Of a stretch of DNA of 20,215 nt, positions 7,328 to 15,900 are shown piece after piece. Positions within the stretch are counted from its first letter, which is position 1. Every line of letters starts with the position of its first letter. The stretch is from the NCBI GenBank assembly GCA_002431975.1, contig DJFA01000033.1, positions 4,695 to 24,909 of the forward strand. Reading direction: 5' to 3'. This DNA comes from Ruminococcus sp. UBA5884 (lineage in GTDB: Bacteria; Bacillota; Clostridia; Oscillospirales; Ruminococcaceae). The position numbers and the translations under genes are program-made. Below the pieces are notes generated by a model, which saw only the letters and a list, made by a program, of their open reading frames with translations, searched no databases and was not told the DNA's origin.

Positions 7328-8080
7328 TTACATAAGATATTTTCTATAAAGATTTTCAGGAATATCAAATACACGCTGTATCATTTCATCTGTAAAAACA
7401 TCATCAGGTTTTCCGGCACATACTATTTTTCCTTTGTTTATACAGACTGCATAATCAGAAATAATTCTTGCAAGCTCCAGTTCATGCATTGAAAGTATAA
7501 CGGACATTTTATTTTCATCAGCAAGTTTACGTAATATTTCAAGAAAAAATATTTTATGATGTATATCAAGGTATGAAGTCGGTTCATCAAGAATTAAAAT
7601 TTCAGGATTCTGACATACAGCTCTTGCAAGCATGACTCTCTGACGCTGACCGTCACTTATTTCATTGAAATCCCTGTCAGCAAATTCAGCTATATCAACC
7701 AGTCTGACAGCCTTTTCAACCTCTTTTCTGTCTTCATCGCTTAAAATTCCGAAATATCCGGTATATGGATATCTGCCTGTTTCAACGACATCACGGCAGG
7801 TCATCATATCAGGCTTTATCCTGTCAGTAAGCAGAACAGCAAGCTTTTTTGATTTTTCCTTTACAGAAATAAATTCTGCATCTTTTCCGTCAATAAAGAC
7901 TGTTCCGGCTTTTTTTTTCAGATATCCGGCAATAGTTTTAAGTATTGTGGATTTTCCGGAGGCATTAGGCCCTGTAAGAGTCATTATTTCACCGGCTTTT
8001 ATTCTGAATGATATATTTTCTATCAGAGTTTTGTCATAGCCGACTGAAAGTTCATCAGCCTGAATAAGTATTTCATTCAT
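7328..8080 (-). CDS. ABC importer ATPase, FecE/BtuD type (metal chelate, corrinoid or haem)
   Basis: A 250-residue ATP-binding subunit of the family that powers iron-siderophore, haem and cobalamin uptake. It has Walker A GPNASGKST (37-45), signature ISDGQRQR (about 141-148; the usual SGGQ reads SDGQ), Walker B ILILDEPTSYLD (about 160-171) and the switch histidine in SMHEL. The ATG at 8080 touches the permease stop codon (TAAATG), so the last two genes of the receptor-permease-ATPase operon are tightly coupled. Substrate is not readable from this subunit. Confidence 0.92.
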   Translation of the reverse strand: MNEILIQADELSVGYDKTLIENISFRIKAGEIMTLTGPNASGKSTILKTIAGYLKKKAGTVFIDGKDAEFISVKEKSKKLAVLLTDRIKPDMMTCRDVVETGRYPYTGYFGILSDEDRKEVEKAVRLVDIAEFADRDFNEISDGQRQRVMLARAVCQNPEILILDEPTSYLDIHHKIFFLEILRKLADENKMSVILSMHELELARIISDYAVCINKGKIVCAGKPDDVFTDEMIQRVFDIPENLYRKYLM

Positions 8081-9088
8081 TTATAATTCACCCTTTTTTC
8101 TGCGAAGCATTGCCGCTATAACGACAGGTGCACCGAAAATAGCTGTAACTGTGCTTATACTGAGTTCTGTAGGAGCAAATACTGTTCTTGCAATCATATC
8201 GCAAAGCATACAGAATATACTTCCTCCAAGGAAACACGCCGGTATCAGTATTATAGGCTTTGAAGTTCCTGCCGCTGAACGTATTATATGCGGAACAGCT
8301 ATTCCCACAAATGATACAGGCCCTGCAAATGCAGTAACTACGGCTGAAAGAAATCCTGAAAGAATTATAAGCCATATCCTCAGAATACGCACATTTACCC
8401 CTGCATTTGACGCATAATTTTCTCCGAGCTGATATATTCCAACAGGTTTTGAAAGCATAAATGTACATACTGAGGCGATAATAACCGTAACTGCCATTAC
8501 CTTTACATTATCCATTGATGTTCCTGAAAATGTACCCATCGACCAGTTATGAAGATTGACTATATCAGAATCATCTGCAAATGTAACCGCAAAATCTGTG
8601 GCGGCTGAACAGATATATCCTATTGTAACACCGCATACTACAAGCATTGACATTCTGTTTACTTTTCTTGATATAAGAAGTATGAAGCCAAGGGAAAGCA
8701 TTGAACCGGCAAATGATGCAGTTATCATTATAAATGAACCTGTTCTGTGGAAAAGACTTACAGAAGCTATCATTGCAAGAGATACTATAAGCTTTGCCCC
8801 TGACGATATCCCAAGCACAAAAGGTCCTGCTATCGGATTATGAAAGAGAGTCTGGAGCAGATATCCTGACAGAGCCAATGCTCCGCCAAGAAGCATTGCT
8901 GCCAGTGTTCTTGGTATTCGTATTTTCATAAGGATATTATACGCTGTATCATTTTCTTTTTTTAAAAATACTGTATCAAAAGCTTCTTTCAGTGAAATAC
9001 TGGCACTTCCTGTAAAAACATTGACTGCAAACGCTGAAACGGCAAGCAGTATCAGAATTATAAAAAGAATTGTATATCTTTTTTTCAA
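8081..9088 (-). CDS. ABC importer permease, FecCD/BtuC family
   Basis: A 335-residue membrane protein of the type II importer permeases, with about ten hydrophobic segments and the family landmarks KIRIPRTLAAMLLGGALALSG near residue 55, NPIAGPFVLGISSGA and GPVSFVGIAVPHIIR near the C-terminus. The start codon is TTG at 9088: GGAGG (9099-9103) lies ten bases upstream and no suitable ATG is nearby. The receptor gene stops two bases before this start. It should form the homodimeric channel for the ATPase downstream. Confidence 0.92.
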   Translation of the reverse strand: MKKRYTILFIILILLAVSAFAVNVFTGSASISLKEAFDTVFLKKENDTAYNILMKIRIPRTLAAMLLGGALALSGYLLQTLFHNPIAGPFVLGISSGAKLIVSLAMIASVSLFHRTGSFIMITASFAGSMLSLGFILLISRKVNRMSMLVVCGVTIGYICSAATDFAVTFADDSDIVNLHNWSMGTFSGTSMDNVKVMAVTVIIASVCTFMLSKPVGIYQLGENYASNAGVNVRILRIWLIILSGFLSAVVTAFAGPVSFVGIAVPHIIRSAAGTSKPIILIPACFLGGSIFCMLCDMIARTVFAPTELSISTVTAIFGAPVVIAAMLRRKKGEL

Positions 9089-9090
9089 AA

Positions 9091-10218
9091 TCAGTTTTCC
9101 TCCGGCTTATATAAAAATTCAGGTGGATTTTCATCAGCTGTATCAGTAAAAATTGCATTGAAATCCCTGATAACTGTTCCAAGCTTCATTGTTTCCTGAA
9201 AAAGATTATTTTTAGTACACCATACATTTCCGTTTTCAACAGCTTTGAATCCGGCAAGCAGTTCATATTTTGAAATGATTTCATCAACGGAATTTATCTC
9301 ACCGCTTATTGTGCTGTTATAGATTATATAATCAGCGTCCTTTGCTGTTTCATAGAATATTTCAGGCTCTACCGTAACAGCAGATGAAGCGTTATCATTT
9401 CCGAGATTTTCAAAAACATTTTTTCCTCCGGCAAGTTCAATCATTCGTGTGATATAGTCGCCTGATTTTCTTGTTACTATCTGACCTGAATCTGTTATAT
9501 AGAAATAGACTGCTGTTTTTCCTGTATCATCAAAAGCTTTTCCGGAATTAAGCTGTGAAGCCTGTTCATTGAAAAGCTCCTCAGCGAGCTGTTGTTTTCC
9601 TGTCATTTCACCGTATACCTTTATCCATTCACTGCGTCCGAGAGGATGTGTTTCATAGCTTGACAAGTCAGTAAATACAGTTATTCCAAGTTCTTCAAGC
9701 TTATCTTTTACATCAGGGTTATGATTTATCATAGTTGACTGAACTGAAAGAACACAGTTTTCTGAAACAAGAAGCTCATAATCAGGTTCACGGTATTTTC
9801 CGGCATAGAGCATATCACCATTTTCCATAGCTTTTCTGGCATAGTCGATATACCAGTTTTCAGCCTTTGTACCAGAAAATTTTATAGCACTCCCCTCTCC
9901 GAGAGCATCAAACAATCCCATTGCAGAAGTTGCCGCAAGATATATATTATCTGCCGGCTGACGTATTATTTTCATATCAGAATCAATATCTGACGGTATA
10001 TCCTGCCCTTCCGGCACTATCAGATAACTTGTATTGTCAGCCGTTTTAATCAATGAACAGCCGTTTTCATAGCGGTCTATTGAAAATTGCTGTGCATAAA
10101 GCAGATTTACGCTTTCTTTAAGGACAAGACTGTTTTTTTCATTACCAGAATCATTTGCAGAACAGCCTGTAAATATAACTATAATTAAAAAAATAACAGA
10201 AAAATACCTGTATTTCAT
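9091..10218 (-). CDS. ABC importer substrate-binding lipoprotein (BtuF/FepB-like)
   Basis: A 375-residue periplasmic-binding-protein-like receptor anchored as a lipoprotein: signal MKYRYFSVIFLIIVIFTGC with the lipidated cysteine at C19. The body fits the two-lobe receptors for siderophores, haem and cobalamin, with IYLAATSAMGLFDALG early, YELLVSENCVLSV in the middle and the long linking helix region (LAEELFNEQ). The start has GGAGAT (10231-10236) 12 bases upstream. It heads the three-gene importer operon under a perfect consensus promoter (10257-10285) and is divergent from the riboswitch-controlled chelatase lipoprotein. A corrin, haem or chelated metal is the likely cargo, inferred from family and neighbours; it is not under the riboswitch. 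Confidence 0.88.
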   Translation of the reverse strand: MKYRYFSVIFLIIVIFTGCSANDSGNEKNSLVLKESVNLLYAQQFSIDRYENGCSLIKTADNTSYLIVPEGQDIPSDIDSDMKIIRQPADNIYLAATSAMGLFDALGEGSAIKFSGTKAENWYIDYARKAMENGDMLYAGKYREPDYELLVSENCVLSVQSTMINHNPDVKDKLEELGITVFTDLSSYETHPLGRSEWIKVYGEMTGKQQLAEELFNEQASQLNSGKAFDDTGKTAVYFYITDSGQIVTRKSGDYITRMIELAGGKNVFENLGNDNASSAVTVEPEIFYETAKDADYIIYNSTISGEINSVDEIISKYELLAGFKAVENGNVWCTKNNLFQETMKLGTVIRDFNAIFTDTADENPPEFLYKPEEN

Positions 10219-10256
10219 ATTTTTTAAATCATCTCCATTTGAATTTATGTTATTTT

Positions 10257-10285
10257 ATTATATCATTGCCGCAATGCCTTGTCAA
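10257..10285 (-). promoter_or_regulatory. Promoter of the ABC importer operon
   Basis: On the minus strand TTGACA (10280-10285) and TATAAT (10257-10262) are separated by 17 bases, all twelve positions matching consensus. The start point would be near 10250, about 32 bases before the receptor ATG. The leader is too short for a riboswitch. I see no clear Fur-type 19-base palindrome over it. Confidence 0.82.
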
Positions 10286-10352
10286 ATCACAAAAATTTTA
10301 TCAAGAATTCAATGAATGTTTAGTATAAGCATACGATATTTCTTTTATAATA

Positions 10353-10380
10353 TTGAAATATTTCATTTTTATGATATACT
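10353..10380 (+). promoter_or_regulatory. Promoter of the cobalamin-riboswitch transcript
   Basis: TTGAAA (10353-10358), a 16-base spacer and TATACT (10375-10380), with TG one base before the -10 (an extended -10). Transcription would start near 10387, shortly before the aptamer. It faces away from the importer promoter at 10257-10285, and the gap between the two -35 boxes is under 70 bases. Confidence 0.65.
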
Positions 10381-10423
10381 TATGAATATAGTTCTGTATA
10401 TATAAAAATTTAAAAAAGATAAA

Positions 10424-10645
10424 CGGTGCTCTGAACATGGTATGTATCAGAGGTAAAAGGGAAACAGGTGTGAATCCTGTGCGAACCCGTCACTGTATTC
10501 AGGAAGTATGAAAAATATTTTTATGTCACTGATTTATTTATCGGGAAGGCTTTTTTTCATGCGTTATGACCTGTAAGTCAGGAAACCTGCCGTTCGTCAG
10601 TACAGGAATAGTATTCCAAATCACGAGGTAAATGATTGTACGCAT
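10424..10645 (+). ncRNA. Cobalamin (B12) riboswitch aptamer
   Basis: The conserved blocks of the cobalamin aptamer occur in the right order: GGTGCT (10425-10430), GGGAAACAGGTG (10459-10470), AATCCTGTGCGAACCCGTCA (10473-10492), GGGAAGGC (10543-10550) and the B12 box GTAAGTCAGGAAACCTGCC (10573-10591). In characterised members, adenosyl- or methylcobalamin binding turns downstream genes off. The 3' boundary is approximate. A terminator follows at 10675-10707 and the chelatase lipoprotein gene begins at 10742, so that gene should be made when cobalamin is scarce. Much of the 523-base gap between the receptor and chelatase genes is this element, with two promoters before it. Confidence 0.95.
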
Positions 10646-10674
10646 AAAAAGTCCATTGAAAGACTTTTATTTGC

Positions 10675-10707
10675 TGTGCCGTTTTTTCATTACCGGCACA
10701 TTTTTAT
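10675..10707 (+). terminator. Riboswitch expression-platform terminator
   Basis: TGTGCCG (10675-10681) pairs perfectly with CGGCACA (10694-10700) around a 12-base loop and is followed by TTTTTATT. This is an intrinsic terminator between the aptamer and the gene, as expected for transcription attenuation. A weaker hairpin AAAAGTC/GACTTTT (10647-10653 with 10662-10668) precedes it and may take part in the switch. CCTC (10712-10715) could also pair with GAGG of the ribosome binding site (10727-10730), a possible second, translational layer. Confidence 0.75.
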
Positions 10708-10741
10708 TGCCCCTCTGATTTGATTGGAGGTATTTTTTATT

Positions 10742-11821
10742 ATGAAAAGAAAATCATTGTTTATTATCGCTGCAATAGCAGCTGCTGCACTCATGCTCAC
10801 TGCCTGCGGAAATGCATCATCAGACAGCAGTTCAAAGGAAAGCAGCTCTGCCGCTGAAACCAATGCAGAAACAACATCTGCTGACAGCTCAGATGCTGAA
10901 ACAAGTGCTGCTGATGAATCTTCTGAAAGTGAAGACAGTGCCGAAGATTCTGAAAATTCAGATGCTGATAATGATGAAAATTATGATACAGGTGACGCTT
11001 CACTTGACAACGTAAGAAATCAGGACGGAATCGGCGAAAATGAACTTCTCGTTCTCAGCTTCGGTACAAGCTTCAATGACAGCAGACGACTGACTATCGG
11101 TGCAATCGAAAATGACCTTGAAGCTGCATTCCCTGACTATTCAGTAAGACGTGGATTTACTGCAAATATTGTAATCGACCATGTAAATAAACGTGACAAC
11201 GTACTTATTGATGATATTGATGCCGCTCTTAAAAGAGCTGTTGACAACGGAGTAAAAACTCTTGTTGTACAGCCAACTCATCTTATGAACGGTCTTGAAT
11301 ATGATGAACTCGTTGCAGCTGTCGGAAACTATTCAGACGCATTTGACAAGGTTGTATTCGGTGAACCTCTCCTTACAAGTGATGACGACTTCAAAAGAGT
11401 TGAAAAAGCTATAACTGACTGGACTTCCGAATATGATGACGGTGAAACAGCTATATGCTTTATGGGTCATGGCACTGAAGCCGATTCAAATGAAGTATAT
11501 CAGAAATTACAGGATATGCTCACCGCTGACGGATATGACAACTATTTTGTAGGAACTGTTGAAGCTTCTCCTTCACTTGATGATGTACTTGAAAAGGTAA
11601 AAGCCGGAAATTATAAAAAAGTAGTCCTTGAACCTCTTATGGTTGTAGCCGGTGACCATGCAAATAATGATATGGCTGGCGATGAAGACGATTCATGGAA
11701 AAAAACATTTGAAAATGCCGGATATGAAGTTACTTGCCTTGTAAGAGGACTTGGCGAAAATGAAGATATCCGTCAGATATATGTTGACCATGCAAAGGCT
11801 GCTATTGATTCAATAAAATAA
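10742..11821 (+). CDS. Surface-anchored CbiK-type chelatase lipoprotein (sirohydrochlorin cobaltochelatase family)
   Basis: A 359-residue lipoprotein. The signal peptide ends in the lipobox LTAC with C22, then comes an acidic Ser/Asp/Glu-rich linker to about residue 90, then a class II chelatase domain. CbiK landmarks are present: LVLSFGTSF at the domain start, PTHLMNGLEYDE (H180, E186), FMGHGTEADSN (H243) and VVAGDHANNDMAGDEDDSW (H306). H180 and H243 correspond to the metal-ligand histidines of CbiK, so the active site looks intact. Cytoplasmic CbiK inserts cobalt into sirohydrochlorin in anaerobic B12 synthesis; exported relatives are known in Desulfovibrio. I choose ATG 10742, 11 bases after GGAGG (10726-10730); the in-frame TTG at 10724 lies on the Shine-Dalgarno. 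A B12 riboswitch controls it. Its true substrate outside the membrane is open: cobalt loading or removal of metal from a tetrapyrrole are both possible. Confidence 0.9.
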   Translation: MKRKSLFIIAAIAAAALMLTACGNASSDSSSKESSSAAETNAETTSADSSDAETSAADESSESEDSAEDSENSDADNDENYDTGDASLDNVRNQDGIGENELLVLSFGTSFNDSRRLTIGAIENDLEAAFPDYSVRRGFTANIVIDHVNKRDNVLIDDIDAALKRAVDNGVKTLVVQPTHLMNGLEYDELVAAVGNYSDAFDKVVFGEPLLTSDDDFKRVEKAITDWTSEYDDGETAICFMGHGTEADSNEVYQKLQDMLTADGYDNYFVGTVEASPSLDDVLEKVKAGNYKKVVLEPLMVVAGDHANNDMAGDEDDSWKKTFENAGYEVTCLVRGLGENEDIRQIYVDHAKAAIDSIK

Positions 11822-11830
11822 CATAAATAT

Positions 11831-11950
11831 CTGTAGGGGCGACCATTGGTCGCCCGCCTGAATTATGGTTAAACCATAATTCTGATATTTGTTTTCTGTA
11901 TGGAAAATCATTGATAAACCATAACGGGCAAACACAGTTCGCCCCTACAG
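11831..11950. repeat. Inverted-repeat element, 120 bases (MITE/REP-like)
   Basis: The left arm 11832-11856 is identical to those at 1600 and 3007. The right arm 11925-11949 ends GTTCGCCCCTACA, like the one at 3054 with one change (GGGCAAAC for GGGCGAAC). The outermost 13 bases, CTGTAGGGGCGA with one more on each side, are inverted. Inside is a separate 23-base palindrome, GAATTATGGTT A AACCATAATTC (11860-11882), whose ATTATGGTT core also appears in the 1481-1737 element. It lies between the two lipoprotein genes of the riboswitch transcript. Confidence 0.8.
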
Positions 11951-11995
11951 AATAAAAATTCATTGTTTTTATTAGCAAAGAAAAAGGTAAATAAT

Positions 11996-12883
11996 ATGAA
12001 TAAAAAGTATATTTCAATTTTATTGCTGACAATATTTTCTGCCGCTTTGATGACAGGCTGTTCAGATAATCCGAACAGCTCATCAGCGGTTCAGACTGAA
12101 ATCACTGAAACATCTGCGGTTCAGGAAACTGCTCCTGTAAAACAGGTTGTTGAGGACGGAATGACTGCCGTTTATGGCAAGGATATCAAAGATGGAACAT
12201 ATACTGTTGAAGTTGATTCAAGTTCTTCAATGTTCAATATCACTGACTGCAAGCTTACCGTTTCAGACGGAAATATGACAGCTGTAATGACCATGGGCGG
12301 AAAAGGTTATCTCTATCTTTTCATGGGTACAGGTGATGAAGCCGAAAATGCTGATTCAGATGAATATATACCATTTGAAGAAACTGCTGACGGCTCTCAT
12401 ACATTCACAATACCGGTTGAAGCTCTTGACTACGGAATAGAATGTGCCGCATACAGCAAAAAGAAAGAATCATGGTATGACAGAACTTTGCTTGTACGGT
12501 CTGATTCACTGCCTCCCGAGGCATTTAATGACGGAGTAATTGCTGATGTTGAAAGCCTTGGACTGAGTGACGGCGTTTACAATATTGATGTTGCACTTGA
12601 AGGCGGTTCGGGTCGTGCTGAAATACAGTCGCCTGCAAAACTCACTGTAACAGACGGAAAAGCTTCTGCTGAAATAGCATGGAGCAGTTCAAACTATGAT
12701 TATATGTCAGTAAACGGAGAAAAATATTATCCGGTAAACTCTGACGGAAATTCAGTATTTGAAATTCCGGTAACAGGTTTTGATTATAAAATGCCGGTTC
12801 TTGCTGATACTACGGCTATGAGTACCCCGTATGAAATTGAGTATACTCTGTATTTTGATTCAGGAACTATTGAAAAACAATAA
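11996..12883 (+). CDS. Lipoprotein with two related beta-rich domains, function unknown
   Basis: A 295-residue lipoprotein: signal MNKKYISILLLTIFSAALMTGC with C22 lipidated, a short Ser/Thr/Glu linker, then two domains of about 120 residues. They share a pattern: DGTYTVEV..KLTVSDGNMTAVMTMGG.GYLYLFMG...EYIPF....HTFTIPVEALDYGIECAA in the first (about 45-165) and DGVYNIDV..KLTVTDGKASAEIAWSSSNYDYMSV..KYYPV..NSVFEIPVTGFDYKMPVLADT in the second (about 170-290). Both look like beta-sandwiches ending in a hydrophobic turn; I recall similar domains near metal or tetrapyrrole importers in Clostridia but cannot name the family. Cysteines are few and no His cluster is seen. ATG 11996 follows AAAGG. No separate promoter is evident, so it probably shares the riboswitch transcript across the repeat element. 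Ligand binding at the cell surface, feeding the divergent importer, is inferred. Confidence 0.8.
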   Translation: MNKKYISILLLTIFSAALMTGCSDNPNSSSAVQTEITETSAVQETAPVKQVVEDGMTAVYGKDIKDGTYTVEVDSSSSMFNITDCKLTVSDGNMTAVMTMGGKGYLYLFMGTGDEAENADSDEYIPFEETADGSHTFTIPVEALDYGIECAAYSKKKESWYDRTLLVRSDSLPPEAFNDGVIADVESLGLSDGVYNIDVALEGGSGRAEIQSPAKLTVTDGKASAEIAWSSSNYDYMSVNGEKYYPVNSDGNSVFEIPVTGFDYKMPVLADTTAMSTPYEIEYTLYFDSGTIEKQ

Positions 12884-12887
12884 AAGC

Positions 12888-12924
12888 AATCCGGTCAGTT
12901 CAATGTGAACTGACCGGATTTTTT
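12888..12924 (+). terminator. Strong intrinsic terminator after the lipoprotein genes
   Basis: AATCCGGTCAGTTCA (12888-12902) pairs perfectly with TGAACTGACCGGATT (12906-12920) around the loop ATG, and a T-run follows to 12924. It ends the plus-strand unit. The convergent xylanase gene stops 28 bases further on, and the reverse strand has a short T-tract after the hairpin, so it may serve both directions. Confidence 0.92.
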
Positions 12925-12951
12925 AATTGATAAGGAAAAAATGTTATCTTA

Positions 12952-15900
12952 TTATGAAAAATACCAGTAATCAAATTCTGCCTGACCGCTGAATATGAAA
13001 TAAATATCCTGAGTACCGCTGATACTGTTTACAAGAGGTACTGTAATTTCACTCATTGAACTGCCAGCCGGAATTTCAGCATATGCAGCTGCATTTCCGT
13101 CAGGAGATTTTGTGCATACTTTAACTGCACAGCCTGATTTTGATGAAACATTCAAAGTTACTGATGAAGCACCTTTTGAAAAATCAACTCCGCTGACTTT
13201 TATCCAGTCGCCCTTGTCAATATCAGTAACAACTGTATTTCCAAGTCCACGGACATTTATTCCTGCCTGATTTGACATAGTTTCAGCCTGTACCTTGCTG
13301 TATGGGCTGATTGATTTTTTCTGTGCAATGCCTGACATTGTTCCGGTAACCGCATTTATCTTAGTTCCGTTCATAGTTATCTTATCAACCTGAGGACTTC
13401 TGTAATTTCCTTCAATACCCATAGCACCTTCTACTGAACGGTTATGATAGAAAAGGTAAAGCTGTCCGTCAAGTGAAGTTATTGAATGATGATTGTTTCC
13501 GTAATATCCGAAGAATGTTCCCTGATTTTTGAAAAGCTCCCCGCCGTAAGTATATGGTCCGAGCGGATTATCAGCTGTCATATATTCAATAGCACCGCTT
13601 GTCATGCCGTACTGATTGCCTGATGTCTGCCAGTTTGAACAGTATGTATAATAATATTTGTTTCCGATTTTATTAATTCCTGAATCCTCAAAGAGATATG
13701 GTGCATCAATTGTAACAGGATTTCCGGCAAGGCTTATCATATCATCACCGAGCTTTACGACTCTTGAAGTTCCCGGCATAGCAGTTTTTCCGTCAGGAAC
13801 TCCGCCGCCGAAGCAAAGGTATCCTGTTCCGTCATCATCAACAAAAACAGCCGGGTCAAAAAGCCATGTGATATCGCCGCAGTTAGGCGTTGCTCTTGTA
13901 ATGAGTGCCTTTCCGAGAGGGTCAGACCATGGACCTTCCGGACTGTCCGCAGTAAGAACGCTTACACCATTTCCGCCGTTGCAGAAATAGAGGAAAAATT
14001 TTTCTTTTCCGTTGATAGTCTTATGAGCAGCACATGGAGCCCATGAACAAGTTGCCCATTTGGCTGCACCTGATGAACCTGCAACTTCTATTGCTCCGTG
14101 GTCAGTCCAGTTTACCATGTCATCAGATGAAATACAGTTTATTTTATTTACAAGTGCATAAGTATTTTCAGTAACATTGCCATTGCTGTCATATTCAATG
14201 ACATCATTTGTCATATATACATAAATTCTGCCGTTATATTCCATAACTCCGGGGTCTGCACCGAAACGCTGTGTATAAAGAGGATTGTTTTCGCCGTCTG
14301 CCTTATAGCTTTTTGCAGGAGTTATACCGGAAAAAAGCTGTTCCATTGCAGCAGTATCAATTACCGGTTCAGCCTTTGGAAATTCTGTGATAGTTCCGAG
14401 GATGTATTTTTTAAGGAGAATTATATCATCAGAATCAACTTTTCCATTCTGGTCAACATCGGCTGCAAGCTTTGAATAGCTGTCGGCAAATCCGCTGATA
14501 TAGCCGTTTTTAGCTGCACTGAGGTCATATATATTGATTACTCCGTCAGAATTTACGTCACCTATAGTTATATCCTTTGATTCTCCTGCACCAATTATTG
14601 AAGTTCCGCCTACTGCACCAATAACTTCATCTACATAGAAATTATTGGTTGTTTCTGCTGTTTCAATATAGATTTCCATATTGGAAGCATCAGACGGAAT
14701 TTTATAATTTTTATTTGCAAGCTGTACCCATTCGCCTTTTACAGCTGTAGCTTCTGCTATTGTGCTGTACTGAGTTTCTCCGTCAGCGTCTGTATACTGG
14801 AGCTTGAGATAGAATTTATCGGTCTGACTGCCGTCAAAATACATGACATTTGCACTGAAACTGTATTCATTGCCTGCAATGAATGCTCTTGAGCTTATAG
14901 GTCTTGAAGCACCATTCCATGCAGCAGTTCTGTTTTCAACAAGAAGTGATTCATTTCCGACATATGCAGTGCGTCCGCTTGTAAGGATATCAGCTGCACC
15001 ACGTCCGCTCCAGCTGTCTGTATCGCCCTCAAAAGTACTGTGGAAATACCAGCCGTATTCATTCGGTTCAACAGTGCCGCCGTCTCCGCTGTAATTGCTT
15101 CCGTCGCCCCATTCAGACTCGGGAATCATTGAAGTAAGAGTTGTATATGCAAGCTTTGGCTGATGATTTGTATCATAAAGCAAAGGAGCATTTTCAGTTT
15201 TTATCCATGTATTTGCATCATTCGGCCCCCATATGCATACTGCCGTCACACGTCCGTCAGATGACGGATTTTTGTTCCAGTCCATTGCAGCCTGAAAAAT
15301 TGCCTTATACTTGTCAGCCTGCTGCTGAGCGGTGTATGTTCCGTTTTCAGTTGAAATATCAAGTTCAGTAATCTGAACATCACAGCCTATTGAAAGATAT
15401 TTCTTCATAGCCGTTGTATATGCTGAAACTCCTGAAAATCCGTCATAGTTTGCATTTATATGCGACTGCATTCCTACTCCGTCAAGAAGTCCTTTTTCAT
15501 AGAGTGATTTACACATATTATAAATTGCGTCACGCTTATGGTCCCAGTATTCATTATAATCATTATAATAAAGGTCACAGCCTTCAGGAGCATATTTTCT
15601 TGCATATGTAAATGCTTTTTCAACAAAGCTGTTGTCACCATAAACCTGAACCCATGGCGACTGACCGCTTATATTTTCACCCGGTTCTCTTGAACCGCCG
15701 TTATTTGCAGTTCTGTTGCTGTCATCGCTTATGCATTCATTTGCAACATCATATGCATAAAGATTAAGGTCAGGATACTGAGTTTTTATAGCATTGAACA
15801 TATTCTTTATATAGCTTTCCATACGCTGATCCATAACTGATGATGATACCCAGTTTCCGGACGCATTGAAATTTTCCTTGAAAAACCATACAGGAGTCTG

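Noticed and set aside
8151..8843. Open frames opposite the permease gene
   Set aside because: They run antisense to a clear FecCD permease with intact family motifs and show no start signals of their own.
10724..10741. TTG start giving a six-residue longer chelatase lipoprotein
   Set aside because: The TTG overlaps the Shine-Dalgarno itself, and the added residues would precede a complete signal peptide that begins at ATG 10742.
11963..11995. Extended start of the second lipoprotein
   Set aside because: The extra 11 residues have no ribosome binding site before them; ATG 11996 follows AAAGG and starts a clean signal peptide.
13658..15611. Open frames on the plus strand opposite the xylanase gene
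   Set aside because: They are shadows of the long gene: no ribosome binding sites, no recognisable protein families and unlikely compositions.
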